Shown: positions 50,085 through 59,876 of the stretch, in pieces
Layout of the letters: every line of letters starts with the position of its first letter
How positions within the stretch are numbered: position 1 is the stretch's first letter
Assembly (NCBI GenBank): GCA_030849465.1
Contig: JARVLF010000023.1
Location: 124,001 to 188,000, forward strand
DNA length: 64,000 bases
DNA from: Moesziomyces globuligerus
Taxonomy: Eukaryota; Basidiomycota; Ustilaginomycetes; Ustilaginales; Ustilaginaceae
Direction of reading: 5' to 3'
Translations under genes and position numbers: made by a program
Notes under the pieces: generated by a model
Database searches by the model: none
Told to the model about the DNA's origin: nothing
Seen by the model: only the letters and a program-made list of their open reading frames with translations

Positions 50085-53000
50085 TCATGCGAAGCGGAGC
50101 GCGGTGAGTTTGGCTGTGCGCACCTCTTCCGGACCGAGGGGTAGCCAACGTTGGTAGGCAGCTGTGTGCGGGGTGAGCCAGGACGAGAGGCGCGAGTTGC
50201 GCGTCGGCCTACCGCTGAGCTGCGCCGGTTCGGGCGGCGTCGAGGCCGCATGGAGGTCGCGGTGGATCGCCGCCAGATCGTCGTCGACGAGCGCCATGAG
50301 TCGGACGAGCGGCGCGTAGTCGGTCGCCACCGCCTCGCCGCTCGGCACCGCACTCGTACGTGCAACCACCGGTCGCACCATCTCGCGCATCGCCTGCTCC
50401 ATCTCGCCCGCTCGCATCGAGACATCCCCCAACTCGCTCCCCACCCGCTCCCGCTCGCTAGCCCCGCCGAGGTAGAGCCGCGCTAGCGCTGCGGCGTAGT
50501 CGCAGTGCATCGTGCCACCGAGCCGGCGCGTCGCGAGCGGTTGCGGAAGCAGCTGCGTCCAACTCGCCCACTGCCGTATCGGCGTATGCTCCACACCCAC
50601 CTCTCCCCACTCGTCCACGCTCGCCTCGAGTCCAGACCGCGCTACGACGTCTGCCCAACTCGTACTCTCGGCCACCTCGGCTAGACGCTTCATCTCGACA
50701 CCCCGCTCCACCATCGCCCGCACCACATCCACCTCGTCCTCTTCCGGCGGAACCGCCAGCCCGAACTGCATCTGCATGATCGTCTGCCTCACATCCACCT
50801 CGTCCGCGCCCCGTAGTGCGTTCTCCACCTGCTGTGCTGTGAGCAACCTCCCCGATCCGGCGGCGATGGTCTGCAGGTACGGTATGAGCTCCGCGCGCGT
50901 CGGCCGGCGAAAGTCGAGCACCGCCTGCACCGGAAGGTCGTGCACAGGCACCAGCTCGCGCTCGTTGCACACCAGCACCACCGGCCGCTTGCTCTCGCCC
51001 ACCAACTCGACCACCGCAGCCCAAAAGCCCTTGTCCTCGTCAAACACCACATCGGCCTCCTCGATCAGGATCAACGACTGCCGTACCCCCTTGCCCGAAA
51101 CCGCCGCCGAGGGAGAGGTGGTGGTGGTGGTGGTGGGGGGTGGACCGGTTTTGAAGTGCGCTCCACCTCCCAGTCCACCCGAGCCCACCATGTGGTTGCG
51201 CCCAAGGTCGAGCACCGAGTTGAGCATCTCGCGCCCGCTGCGCTTGCCCATGCCCGCATACAGCTCAAACACCTCGTAGCCCAGCGCGGCCGCACATGCG
51301 TAGACGCACGCCGTCTTGCCCGCGCCGCTCGGCCCCGCCAGCACCATGCAGTTGCTCAATCCCGCCTTCCACCACCCCTCCGCCTCCTCCTGCCCTTTTC
51401 TTGAGACGCTAGTCGCCGCTGCTGCAGCTGCTGCAGCTGCTGCAGCTGCTGGAGTTGCTGGAGTTGCTGGGGTTGCTGGAGCTTCGGTCTCGGAGGCGTA
51501 CGGTTTGCCCATGGTGGCGAACTTGACGAACCAGTTGTCGTCCTCGTCGTCCTCGAGCTCCTCTGGCTCGTCGGCGTCTTCGGCGGCGGAATCGTCGTCG
51601 TCGAGGATAAAGTCGTCCATGCTGTCCTCGTCGTCGCTCGCGCGCGCTCGGCGACGTTTGCTTCGGTCCACACGACGCTGCACCGCCGGCTTTCGTTTGC
51701 GGTCCGACGTCTGCACCGATCCGGCGGGCGCGACCGAGAGTCTGCGTAGCCATTCCAGCAGCAAGCTCGCGTGCGCCTGGTTGGCCGTGCATTCGGCGGG
51801 CTCGCGCGGACGCCACGCATCGCACCACAGCTGTCCCTCGCGCGCCGCCCTACTCGCCTCGACGCAGCGTGCAGACGAGACGGCGACGCGCGACACGTCG
51901 ACGTGCTCCGCTACAAAGTCGTCCGACGACCTGCCCCCCGCATCCCCCGCATCGCCTGTAAGCAAATGCGCGCGAGCGGTTGGGCTTGGTGCGTCCAAGA
52001 GACGCGAGATCAAGTCCGAGTCCAAATCTTGCCTCGTTCGCCGCCGAGCAGAGCTGGATGACCACCATCGCGCTCGAAACGCCGCAAGACACGAGTCGAG
52101 TCTCGAGAGGAGGGCGTGGTCGTCCGCATCCCAACCACGCACATGCACGTCGTCGCCGCTCGGCCAGCCCGCCCCAAGCGCCTTGCTCGGCTTGGTCGCC
52201 GGAGCCCGTGGGGCGGCAAACAGACTCCACGCCGCCGGCTGCGCACCGTTCCCCGCGCCCGAACTCGACGCCTCCGGCGGAACAACCTGGCTCTTGCCTT
52301 CCTCTGCTGGTGGTGCTAGCGATGCTGATTGTGCTGGGTGTGCTGGGTGTGCTGGGAGCGCTGGGAGAGCTAGGAGAGCTGGTGGGTCGGCGGGGGGTGG
52401 TTTGGGTTTCTTGGTGAAGAACGGGTGCGGGTTGGCAGTGGCGCGCGAACCCGTGCCCTTGACCGCCAGACTCAACGGTGTCAGGGGCTGAGGTTTCGGC
52501 GGCGCCTTGGCTGGTGGCTGTGAGGTCTTGGCGGGGGCAGCTACGCGGGTCTCTACGAGTTCAAAGTCGTTGTTCTCTTGGGTCGGTTTGGCGTCTGCGT
52601 TGCGTTGCCTTTTGGGCGCGGGCTGGGCGTGCGTCTGGCTTTGCGCCTTGAGCCTCGCGGCTTCCTCAGCGGCGTCGGCACGCAGGACGGCTTTGAGGTC
52701 CTCGCGGTACGACACGGGCGCCTTGCTCCTGCTCGCGCGCGCCGGCCGTCGCTGCACCCCCTCCTCCTCCTCCGCCTGAGCTCCACCGTTCAATGTGCCT
52801 GCAGTGGACGATGCGGCGCTCGGCTTGAAGAACGCATGCAGCGGTCGCTGCATCTTACCACCCGCTCCGTCGTTGCTCCCCGACGCAGCAGCCCCGCTCG
52901 CACCTCGCACCTCCGAGCTCGAGTCCGCCACAGCTGACGGAGCCATGGACGACGTATCCAAGCCAGTTTTTGCCTGAGCCTGTGCCTGCGACTGTGGTTG

Positions 53001-53231
53001 TGGCTGTGGTTCGGGAGTGGTCACATCAATGACTGTGTGTTGACCATGCTGTGTATCCGTGCTGAACAGCGCCGGATCCAACTGCCCCTCAAGCTCTGGT
53101 TCCTGCTGGGCCTGTGGCTGGCGCTGTGACTGCGGCTGGGATGAGGCAGGGTCGTCCAGCGGCGGTGGTGGGGTGACGAGGTCGACGTGGCGCGGTGGGT
53201 AGGATGCCCATGGCAAGCTGGCCTGTCTCAT
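50085..53231 (-). CDS. ELG1: PCNA-unloading RFC-like ATPase Elg1/ATAD5
   Basis: Large subunit of the alternative RFC that unloads PCNA after replication. The 1048-residue intronless protein has a disordered N-terminus with a canonical PIP box Q128-x-x-L131-x-x-F134-F135 (QRPLHAFF), basic and Ser-rich stretches, then the RFC-like region. That region contains WRPREPAECTANQAHASLLLEWL, a Walker A AGPSGAGKTA, and the Elg1-type Walker B LILIEEADVVFDEDKGF followed by KRPVVLVCNE. These features favour Elg1 over Rad17 and Rfc1. The C-terminus matches only loosely. An ACGCGT site lies about 150 bp upstream of the ATG. Confidence 0.9.
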   Translation of the reverse strand: MRQASLPWASYPPRHVDLVTPPPPLDDPASSQPQSQRQPQAQQEPELEGQLDPALFSTDTQHGQHTVIDVTTPEPQPQPQSQAQAQAKTGLDTSSMAPSAVADSSSEVRGASGAAASGSNDGAGGKMQRPLHAFFKPSAASSTAGTLNGGAQAEEEEGVQRRPARASRSKAPVSYREDLKAVLRADAAEEAARLKAQSQTHAQPAPKRQRNADAKPTQENNDFELVETRVAAPAKTSQPPAKAPPKPQPLTPLSLAVKGTGSRATANPHPFFTKKPKPPPADPPALLALPALPAHPAHPAQSASLAPPAEEGKSQVVPPEASSSGAGNGAQPAAWSLFAAPRAPATKPSKALGAGWPSGDDVHVRGWDADDHALLSRLDSCLAAFRARWWSSSSARRRTRQDLDSDLISRLLDAPSPTARAHLLTGDAGDAGGRSSDDFVAEHVDVSRVAVSSARCVEASRAAREGQLWCDAWRPREPAECTANQAHASLLLEWLRRLSVAPAGSVQTSDRKRKPAVQRRVDRSKRRRARASDDEDSMDDFILDDDDSAAEDADEPEELEDDEDDNWFVKFATMGKPYASETEAPATPATPATPAAAAAAAAAAAATSVSRKGQEEAEGWWKAGLSNCMVLAGPSGAGKTACVYACAAALGYEVFELYAGMGKRSGREMLNSVLDLGRNHMVGSGGLGGGAHFKTGPPPTTTTTTSPSAAVSGKGVRQSLILIEEADVVFDEDKGFWAAVVELVGESKRPVVLVCNERELVPVHDLPVQAVLDFRRPTRAELIPYLQTIAAGSGRLLTAQQVENALRGADEVDVRQTIMQMQFGLAVPPEEDEVDVVRAMVERGVEMKRLAEVAESTSWADVVARSGLEASVDEWGEVGVEHTPIRQWASWTQLLPQPLATRRLGGTMHCDYAAALARLYLGGASERERVGSELGDVSMRAGEMEQAMREMVRPVVARTSAVPSGEAVATDYAPLVRLMALVDDDLAAIHRDLHAASTPPEPAQLSGRPTRNSRLSSWLTPHTAAYQRWLPLGPEEVRTAKLTALRFA

Positions 53232-53252
53232 GCCGATGCCATGTATGCGCTT

Positions 53253-53297
53253 GGTCGGCGAGGTCGGCGAGGTCGGCGAGGTCGGCGAGGTCGGCGA
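53253..53297 (+). repeat. 9-nt tandem repeat GGTCGGCGA, five copies
   Basis: Five perfect copies beginning 22 bp upstream of the ELG1 start codon, probably in its 5' UTR. Confidence 0.93.
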
Positions 53298-53381
53298 AGT
53301 GTTGGGTGTTGGGTGGAAGGACGATCGGTTGGTGGGTTGAGTTGGTGGTGTGACACTTGCTCAATGTGTTTCATCTACGCG

Positions 53382-53387
53382 ACGCGT
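53382..53387. promoter_or_regulatory. MCB-like site ACGCGT upstream of ELG1
   Basis: The palindromic hexamer recognised by MBF, embedded in GCGACGCGTCAAG, about 150 bp before the ATG of a replication gene. Confidence 0.45.
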
Positions 53388-53480
53388 CAAGTTTAGCTGC
53401 GAATGGCGCAGGGTGTGTTGCTGTTAGACCACCTCTTCTGCAGTCTGGGAATGATGACGTCGTTGGATGCAGTTCGAGAT

Positions 53481-53512
53481 GCCAAGCAGCCAAGCAGCCA
53501 AGCAGCCAAGCA
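53481..53512 (+). repeat. 8-nt tandem repeat GCCAAGCA, four copies
   Basis: Four perfect copies in the divergent promoter. Confidence 0.93.
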
Positions 53513-53694
53513 ACGAGAGGCTTGGCTTTCAGGGTTCAACTGCGGACCCCGCCTCCACCTCTATCCCTTTTCACACTGCATCTCGGTCCAACGTCTGGTC
53601 AGCAACCCTCGAACCTTTACCCTCTCTCATCACCACCAACACCCAACCACCATCCACCATCCCGGTCCCACACCCTTCCATCCGAGACTTCAAC

Positions 53695-54128
53695 ATGAGC
53701 AGTGCAGGCCAAAAGATCGGTGACACCATCAAGGGGTAAGCCATTCCCTTGCTCGCTCCCGCCTAACCCGGTTGCCCCCATCTGACATGCTTCTATTTTT
53801 CGTCCGTGGTAGCGTTCTCAACGTAGGACACGGTGCAGGCGAATCGATCCGCGGAAACATCAACCAGGCCCTCGACTCGGCTGGCGAAGGTCTCCGCAAA
53901 GGCTCCTCGAACGACAACCACGCCGTAGACTCCCACCCCGCCCACCACGGCAAGAGCAACGACTACACCCACAACACCTCCCAGCACGACGTCGCCAACA
54001 AGGGCAACCAAGAATTCAAACAGGGCATCGACAGCCTCGCCGGCGTCTTTGGCAAGAACAACTCCACCACAAACACTTCCTCCACCACCACGCCCAACAC
54101 CACCAACACCACCAACACCAACATCTAA
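53695..54128 (+). CDS. Small hydrophilic stress-type protein
   Basis: A 118-residue protein from two exons, 53695-53735 and 53813-54128, with a 77-nt intron (GTAAGC, CTGAC, TAG) that splits a Gly codon. The sequence reads MSSAGQKIGDTIKG/VLNVGHGAGESIRGNI, followed by polar sequence rich in Asn, His, Gly and Ser, a second amphipathic segment (GNQEFKQGIDSLAGVFG) and a Thr/Asn tail. It has no Cys or Trp. It resembles small glucose-repressible or LEA-like fungal proteins (the Grg1/ccg-1 type) in length and in its amphipathic GESIRGNINQALD segments, but I cannot assign a named family with confidence. The exon structure and clean splice signals support a real gene. Confidence 0.72.
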
Positions 54129-54219
54129 TGCCTCCCCCTTTTCGGCCCATGTATACCCGTTCGCCTAGACGCTTCCTGTGGTAATGCACACGTTCGATTC
54201 CTAATCTCCGCTGCGTGCT

Positions 54220-57200
54220 TTAGACTTCTTCGACGCCGAACCCCACCACCTTCTTGGCGGGCGCAGACACCACCCTCTCCGCCTCGACCGGTTCGGCGCG
54301 TCGGCTCCAGTGACCTTTGAGCGTCGACGACCGCATGCTGACTCGCCTCGCCGTAGCCGGAGCCGCTCGACGGCGCATCGATCGAGCCTCGGCAGCATCC
54401 GCATGCAGAGCACGCTGCGCCTCGTCCTGCGATGTGTCGCTCGCCTCGTCGTCCGAAGACATGTTGCTCGACAGTCCCACGCCCTCCTCGCCCGAATCGC
54501 TCTCCTCGCGCTCCTCATCCGAGCCGCCGCGTCGCCTCGCTCGCAACGAGCCCTCCGAGTCGTCGTCCGAGTCCGAATGCAGCGCCGTACTCTCGTCCGC
54601 CCACCCGGCTCCACCAGGCACCTCGCCACGTCGCGCCTGCAGCCGAACCGGCCCGCGCGATCCCGACCGTCGTCCGCTTGGCTCGCTCCGCATCCCCGCT
54701 TCGCCGCCACCTCCGCCTGCGCGCCCATCCGTCCCGCTCCCACGCCGTCCTCCCATCCGCCCTCCAGACTGCCTCGCCGCAGTCGATGTCGAAGCCAACG
54801 TCTGCGAGCGCTTGGCCTCGACGAGCTTCTGCCGGCTCGCGTGGAGCGCCTCGACCACCTCCTCGTCCAGGCTCACGTCAAACAGCTCCCACACGTACCG
54901 CCGCACCGAGACGCGGAAGTAAAAGTGGTCCATCAGCTCGAGCGCGCGCGCGAGCACCGCCACGTCTTCAAACGCCGCGGCGTGCTTCGCCTTGAGCTTG
55001 CCCAGCGACCGCGACGCGTTGGTCGCGAGGATCGAGTTGCCCAGATTCGCCACCGACGTCACAATCTTGTTGACCACCAGCGTCTCGGGCTCGGCCAGCG
55101 CGAGGTAGTCCAGATCCGCCACCTCGCTCGTCTGCCACCGCCGCAGCGAGACGAGCCGGTTGACGTCGTCCGGAATGCACAGCCCCATCGGCGCACCCAG
55201 CGGCGTACACACCGACTGCCACCCGTAGTCCTGCAACACCTCGGCCCCCGCACTCGTCGACGAGATCAGGCCGAGCACAAAGAAGCACGTCCCGCGCACC
55301 GAAAGCACCGGCGAGCTTTCGGCGATCTCGACAATCTGACTCACCACATCCTCGGCCTCGAGGAACGGCAGCCCGAGCTCGTTGGCCCCGATGTTGCCCA
55401 CCGCCCACAGCACGCTCTTGAGCTTGCTGATCAGCTCGCTGTCCGACGCCTCGGCCCCGTGCTGCCGGATCAGGTGCGCAAACTCGCCAAAGTGACCGTG
55501 CTCCGCCAGGATGTGGCATCCCTCGGGCGTCTTGGTCAGCTCGCCGTAAAAGTGCGGCGGCACCACACCCTCCTGCGTCGCATCCACGCCCCATGTCGCC
55601 GGCGTCGCCCATGCGGATTCGGCCGCCGCCGCCTTCTCCGCTGCCGGGTTGCCGCCGCCAGTCTTGCGGTAGATGCTGAAAAAGTCGGCGAGCATCACCT
55701 CGACCTCGACGACGTAGCGCTGGTTGCGCTCGTGGAACCACTCGTCCATCTCGCGATCAATGTACTCGCCATGCCACAGATAGCGGATGCCGACCGAGGT
55801 CGAGAGGAACTTGAGCAGCAGCGGATGGCCGAGCTCGCCGAGGTGGTCGAGCGTCGGCCGCATGGCGACGACCTTTTCGAGGATGTGGCTCGAGGTGCAC
55901 GCCTCCTGGACCACTCGCGTTGCCAGCTGACGCACGTCGACCGACGGATCGTAGAGCTGCGTCAGCAGCAGCCCGATCGTCCAGTCGCTCTGCACGTCGC
56001 CGACGTTCTTGGCGTTGGCCGGTAGCGTCTGCGTGCGGATGAGCTCGGCGAGGTGGCGCGTAGCAAACAAGCGCACGTCGCGGTAGCTCGAGGTGAGCGC
56101 CTTGGCGAGGATGATGCGCGAGTGGCCCTCGATGCTGTAGTCGACGTTTTCAATCACCGCCTTGACAATGTCATCGCGGCTGCGCAGCTCGCTTAGATGG
56201 TAGAGCGGCGTAAAGATCCGGCAGCGCTCGAGCAAGCGGATGCCCTCGGCCGACTGCGTCAGCACGCCGATCATCTCAAAGTAACCCGAGGCGAGCGTCT
56301 CGAGCATGCGCTTGCGCGAGAGCAGCGGATCCGTGCCCGACTGGCCCGAGAGCGGATCGAGCTGTTCGAGACACTCTCGCAGCTCGCGCAGCAGGCGATC
56401 CTCGGCGAGGACGCGCAGCCCTTCCGGCGTGGACGCGAGCGTGCTGAGCAGCAGACAGCCGAGGCGTACGAAGCGACGATTCGTGTTGAGCTTGCGGATG
56501 CTCGAGAAGCGCAGTGCAAAAGGATGGTAGAAGGCCAGCACGCGCTTGAGCAGTTTGGTGCCCCTGACGACGTCCTCGAGGCGTTTGGGATTGAGCAAGG
56601 GCCCTTCGAGCATGTCGGTGAGCGTGTCGAGATTCCACTTTGTGTGGTCCTTGGTCACGAGGACCTGCGTGTCGACCATCATGTTGCGGAACTGGACGTC
56701 GTCGATCTGCATGCCGATGCGCATCTTGGTCTTTTCCACCTGCCGCTGGCCGCGGCGCATCGACTCTTCGATCGAGTTGGACCGATCGCGCGCCGTGCTC
56801 TGTACGGTGCCGCTTAACGCGGCCGCGCTGGTGACCGCCTCGTGGTGCGCGCGATGCCGGTTGGCGCTGTCGATGGTAGAGAGCGCCTGGGCTGCGGCCT
56901 GCCGCTCGTCGCTCTTGTCGAGGTGGAAGTTGGCGGCGAGCGAAAAGAGGCGGGGCAGAGAATGGATGCTGCCGCCCATCGAGGGAGGATGGACGCGTTT
57001 GGAGACCTGGAGCAGCTCTCCCATCAGCATGGTAGCCTTGCGTGCCATCGAAGGCGCATGCTCGATCACGTCGATGAGCGCATCGACGAGGCCCGACTCG
57101 AGGAAGACGACGAGGAGGAGCGCCAGGTAGTGGTCCACCAGGTTGAGTCGACTGCGGGGTTGATCGCCGAGCTCGCCTAAGGGTGCTAGGTTGGTCCGAG

Positions 57201-59217
57201 CCGGATCGAGTGCATCTGCGTCTAGCTTGGGCGAGGACGAGGCCGCCTTTTGGCTGCTCTCGCGCTTGCTCGCTGGATCGACACGTCCCGTTGCGCCGCG
57301 GACGTTGAAGAGGTCGTAGAGCATGTCGAGGAGGACGCTCTTGACCTCGACGGTGTTGACGCGGAGCGCCTGTACGAGCGACTTGATGGCTCGCTTGTCG
57401 TCCATGCAGAGGTAGATGAGACCGGCCCAGGATCGGAGGAGGACGGTGACGACCGAGGCTGTGGAGCGGAGAAGGGCGTCGTAGGTGATGGGTTTCTGCA
57501 CGGGAGCCTCTGTGAAGCCGGAGAGGGCGATCTCGAGGTCGACGCCGGGACGCAAGTGCTGGCGGGTGCCGGGCATGTCGATGAGGTAGACGAAGACCTG
57601 GACCAGCGTGGGCGAAAATTCGGAGGCGCCTTCTGTGAGCGCCTGCAAAGTGGATCGGAGGCCGCCGGCCTTGATGAGGAGACGGAGATCAAAGACGGCG
57701 AGCTCGGCCAAGGTTTCGAGGCAGATGTGGCGCAGCTTGTCCTCGGGATGTTCTGCGACGGCGGCAAGCGCACGGACGACGCCGGAGCCGAGCAAATCCT
57801 GGAGGTCGAGCGAGAGACGATCGGGCGCAGCGCTGATGGAGCGGAGGGCGGCCATCTCCATGATGGCGCGGATGAGCTTGATGGCCTGAATCTTTTCGAG
57901 CTCGAAGCGGTTGTCGCGGATGAGGCTACGGGAGAGGTAGATGTCGAGGCCCTTGCGGCGGCAGCGCGAGACGAGAGGCCAGAGGGGCTGGACGAGGGCG
58001 TAGCGGAGGAGACGATACGTGGCAGCACGGATCTCCTTGCCCGCTCGGTCGCAGAGGTTGGGCATGGCGGCGTCGACGAGGTCATCGAGGGGCAATTCGT
58101 AGCGCACTCGTGCGTGGCGCTTGAGGATGTCGACGAGACGATTGATCTGGTTGATGTGATGCTTGGCGTGGTCGCCGAGGCCGGTGGCATTGCTGGGAGT
58201 GCGCGCGTGGGAAGAGGCACCCGATGCGAGGGCGGCTGCTGCTCGGGAGCGGGCTGCAGTCCTGCGGGCGATGCGGGGTAAGGCGAGTGCCTTGTTGAGC
58301 GGCGAGTCAGGGTCCGTGGCAGCAGGAGGCGTTGGACGGGCGGCGGTGGTGGCAGCTTCGGACGAGGCGTTGGACTGCGAGTGCTGTGAAGGAATCGGAA
58401 GGTCAGCAGGCGGCGGCATGGGGGAGGAAGGGCGCAACGAGCGTATGAGCATCAGAGCCAAAGATCTGGATGCGCGCGCATCGTCTGCATCGCGATTGTG
58501 ATTTTGTGGCAGCCTGGAGGTGGATGCCGAGCCACGGGTTTTGGTATCAGCGGAGGAATAGAAGAGCATGGGAGGCGGCTGCTGATGCGAATCGAAAGAG
58601 TGAGGCGTCGAGTCTGCTGGATTGGAGAGGGAGAGGGGCGCATGGGCGTCGAGGCCGATTCCGAGGCCACCGAAAGGGGCAGCGGAAGGATGGACGGTCG
58701 ACGCAAGATGGTTGACATAGTTGGTGGAGGGAGGTGAGCCATGGTTGGCGGCATCGAGGTGGCTGGGTAGGATGTCGTAGCTGTGATCTTGCAAGGGTGT
58801 ATGATCGCGACCAGCGGCGAAGAGGGGCTGACCCTCGTAGCCTAGCGCGGACTGCTCGAGGCGCGAGACGGTGGAGGCAGGGATGTGCCAGTTTGCGGCC
58901 GAGGCGGAGGCCGAGGCGGAGGCCGAGGCGGAGGGAGGTGCGTTGGTGGCATCGGAAGCGGTGGAAGCCAAGAGAGGCGAGGGGGCGGTGGCATGGATGT
59001 GGCGCCAGTGCTCGAGCTCCGAGGTGAGCGAGGCGATCTTGATGTTGGCCGAGTCGAGTTCGGACTCGATCTGCCTGCGGAGGTGGTGCTTTGCGTCCGA
59101 GGCGAGCTTGAGGTCAAAGACGCTGAGGAGGTTTTCTGCGCCATCCTTGATCTTGGACTCGATGTCGATCTGGCTCTGGATGCGCTGCACCTCGTCGTAT
59201 GCGTTGAGCGAGGCCAT
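54220..59217 (-). CDS. AVO3: TORC2 subunit Rictor/Avo3
   Basis: The large scaffold of TOR complex 2. The 1665-residue intronless protein begins with a coiled-coil N-terminus (residues 1-70), then Ser/Ala-rich sequence. The Rictor N-terminal armadillo region follows (INRLVDILKRHARVRYELPLDDLVD, NRFELEKIQAIKLIRAI, LEIALSGF), then the middle block (WNLDTLTDMLEGPLLNPKRLED, FYHPFALRFSSIRK) and the conserved domain LPFLEAEDVVSQIVEIAES with SVRGTCFFVLGLISST. The C-terminal 250 residues are disordered and rich in Arg, Gly, Asp and Ser. Fission-yeast Ste20 and yeast Avo3/Tsc11 are counterparts. The ATG at 59217 is followed by MASLNAYDEV. Confidence 0.93.
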   Translation of the reverse strand: MASLNAYDEVQRIQSQIDIESKIKDGAENLLSVFDLKLASDAKHHLRRQIESELDSANIKIASLTSELEHWRHIHATAPSPLLASTASDATNAPPSASASASASASAANWHIPASTVSRLEQSALGYEGQPLFAAGRDHTPLQDHSYDILPSHLDAANHGSPPSTNYVNHLASTVHPSAAPFGGLGIGLDAHAPLSLSNPADSTPHSFDSHQQPPPMLFYSSADTKTRGSASTSRLPQNHNRDADDARASRSLALMLIRSLRPSSPMPPPADLPIPSQHSQSNASSEAATTAARPTPPAATDPDSPLNKALALPRIARRTAARSRAAAALASGASSHARTPSNATGLGDHAKHHINQINRLVDILKRHARVRYELPLDDLVDAAMPNLCDRAGKEIRAATYRLLRYALVQPLWPLVSRCRRKGLDIYLSRSLIRDNRFELEKIQAIKLIRAIMEMAALRSISAAPDRLSLDLQDLLGSGVVRALAAVAEHPEDKLRHICLETLAELAVFDLRLLIKAGGLRSTLQALTEGASEFSPTLVQVFVYLIDMPGTRQHLRPGVDLEIALSGFTEAPVQKPITYDALLRSTASVVTVLLRSWAGLIYLCMDDKRAIKSLVQALRVNTVEVKSVLLDMLYDLFNVRGATGRVDPASKRESSQKAASSSPKLDADALDPARTNLAPLGELGDQPRSRLNLVDHYLALLLVVFLESGLVDALIDVIEHAPSMARKATMLMGELLQVSKRVHPPSMGGSIHSLPRLFSLAANFHLDKSDERQAAAQALSTIDSANRHRAHHEAVTSAAALSGTVQSTARDRSNSIEESMRRGQRQVEKTKMRIGMQIDDVQFRNMMVDTQVLVTKDHTKWNLDTLTDMLEGPLLNPKRLEDVVRGTKLLKRVLAFYHPFALRFSSIRKLNTNRRFVRLGCLLLSTLASTPEGLRVLAEDRLLRELRECLEQLDPLSGQSGTDPLLSRKRMLETLASGYFEMIGVLTQSAEGIRLLERCRIFTPLYHLSELRSRDDIVKAVIENVDYSIEGHSRIILAKALTSSYRDVRLFATRHLAELIRTQTLPANAKNVGDVQSDWTIGLLLTQLYDPSVDVRQLATRVVQEACTSSHILEKVVAMRPTLDHLGELGHPLLLKFLSTSVGIRYLWHGEYIDREMDEWFHERNQRYVVEVEVMLADFFSIYRKTGGGNPAAEKAAAAESAWATPATWGVDATQEGVVPPHFYGELTKTPEGCHILAEHGHFGEFAHLIRQHGAEASDSELISKLKSVLWAVGNIGANELGLPFLEAEDVVSQIVEIAESSPVLSVRGTCFFVLGLISSTSAGAEVLQDYGWQSVCTPLGAPMGLCIPDDVNRLVSLRRWQTSEVADLDYLALAEPETLVVNKIVTSVANLGNSILATNASRSLGKLKAKHAAAFEDVAVLARALELMDHFYFRVSVRRYVWELFDVSLDEEVVEALHASRQKLVEAKRSQTLASTSTAARQSGGRMGGRRGSGTDGRAGGGGGEAGMRSEPSGRRSGSRGPVRLQARRGEVPGGAGWADESTALHSDSDDDSEGSLRARRRGGSDEEREESDSGEEGVGLSSNMSSDDEASDTSQDEAQRALHADAAEARSMRRRAAPATARRVSMRSSTLKGHWSRRAEPVEAERVVSAPAKKVVGFGVEEV

Positions 59218-59876
59218 GGCGAGCGGATGGCGAGCGGATGGCGAGCGGATGGCGAGGAGAAGGATGCGTCTCCTGGCTCGATCTAGGCAGCTCGCATGAG
59301 CATCGCAGCCTGGAAGCCCGATCGGCTGGATTCCGAGGCACTTGCAAGAGGCGCTTTGGATGCGGTGCTGCGGTGCTGCGGTGCTGCGGTGATGCGCAGC
59401 CGACGATCAGTGATGGTGGCAGTCTAGGCAGCTACTCGAGGTTGAGAGGCGGATGAGGTGTTGGCTCCGAGGCGTCGGGCGAGGCCTCTGGCAAAGGGAA
59501 GGGGCCGTGCGGAAGCGGCCGACTGCGACTGCAACGCCCACCCAACTCTGAAACCCTGCAGCGGCAAAGCCGAAATGTGAATAATAATAAAGGCAAGAAA
59601 ATGTGGAGTCGAAATTGGCCCACGCTAAGAGCACGTAACTTGGCCGACGCCAAAATCCGAGACTCGCCGGCGGGCGCTTTCTGTTGTCGCCCGCTGTCGG
59701 AGCAGCTGATTGCAGCAGCTGATTGCAGCAGCTGACTGCAGAGTGGCGCGTCACCTGGTGCCAGCAGCAGCGTCTTCGGAGCGTCTTGGGACCCTGAGTC
59801 TGGTCGGCTTGTCCGCGCCACCTGTCAGCTGGCTACTCACGTCTTGACCATCATCACCTCAGCCAACACTGCAGCC
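59218..59876. promoter_or_regulatory. Divergent promoter, AVO3 and PDI gene
   Basis: 659 bp containing an 11-nt ATGGCGAGCGG repeat just upstream of AVO3 (59222-59254), an 8-nt repeat (59361-59392) and a T/A-rich stretch near 59575-59600. No gene is present. Confidence 0.55.
59361..59392 (+). repeat. 8-nt tandem repeat TGCGGTGC, four copies
   Basis: Three perfect copies followed by TGCGGTGA in the AVO3/PDI divergent promoter. Confidence 0.9.

Larger units (their letters stand above)
53232..53694. promoter_or_regulatory. Divergent promoter, ELG1 and small hydrophilic protein
   Basis: 463 bp with two tandem repeats (53253-53297 and 53481-53512), an MCB-like ACGCGT at 53382-53387, and C/T-rich sequence with CACC runs before the plus-strand start. 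Confidence 0.6.

Noticed and set aside
54310..56025. 571-codon plus-strand frame
   Set aside because: Antisense shadow of the Rictor gene, basic and low-complexity.
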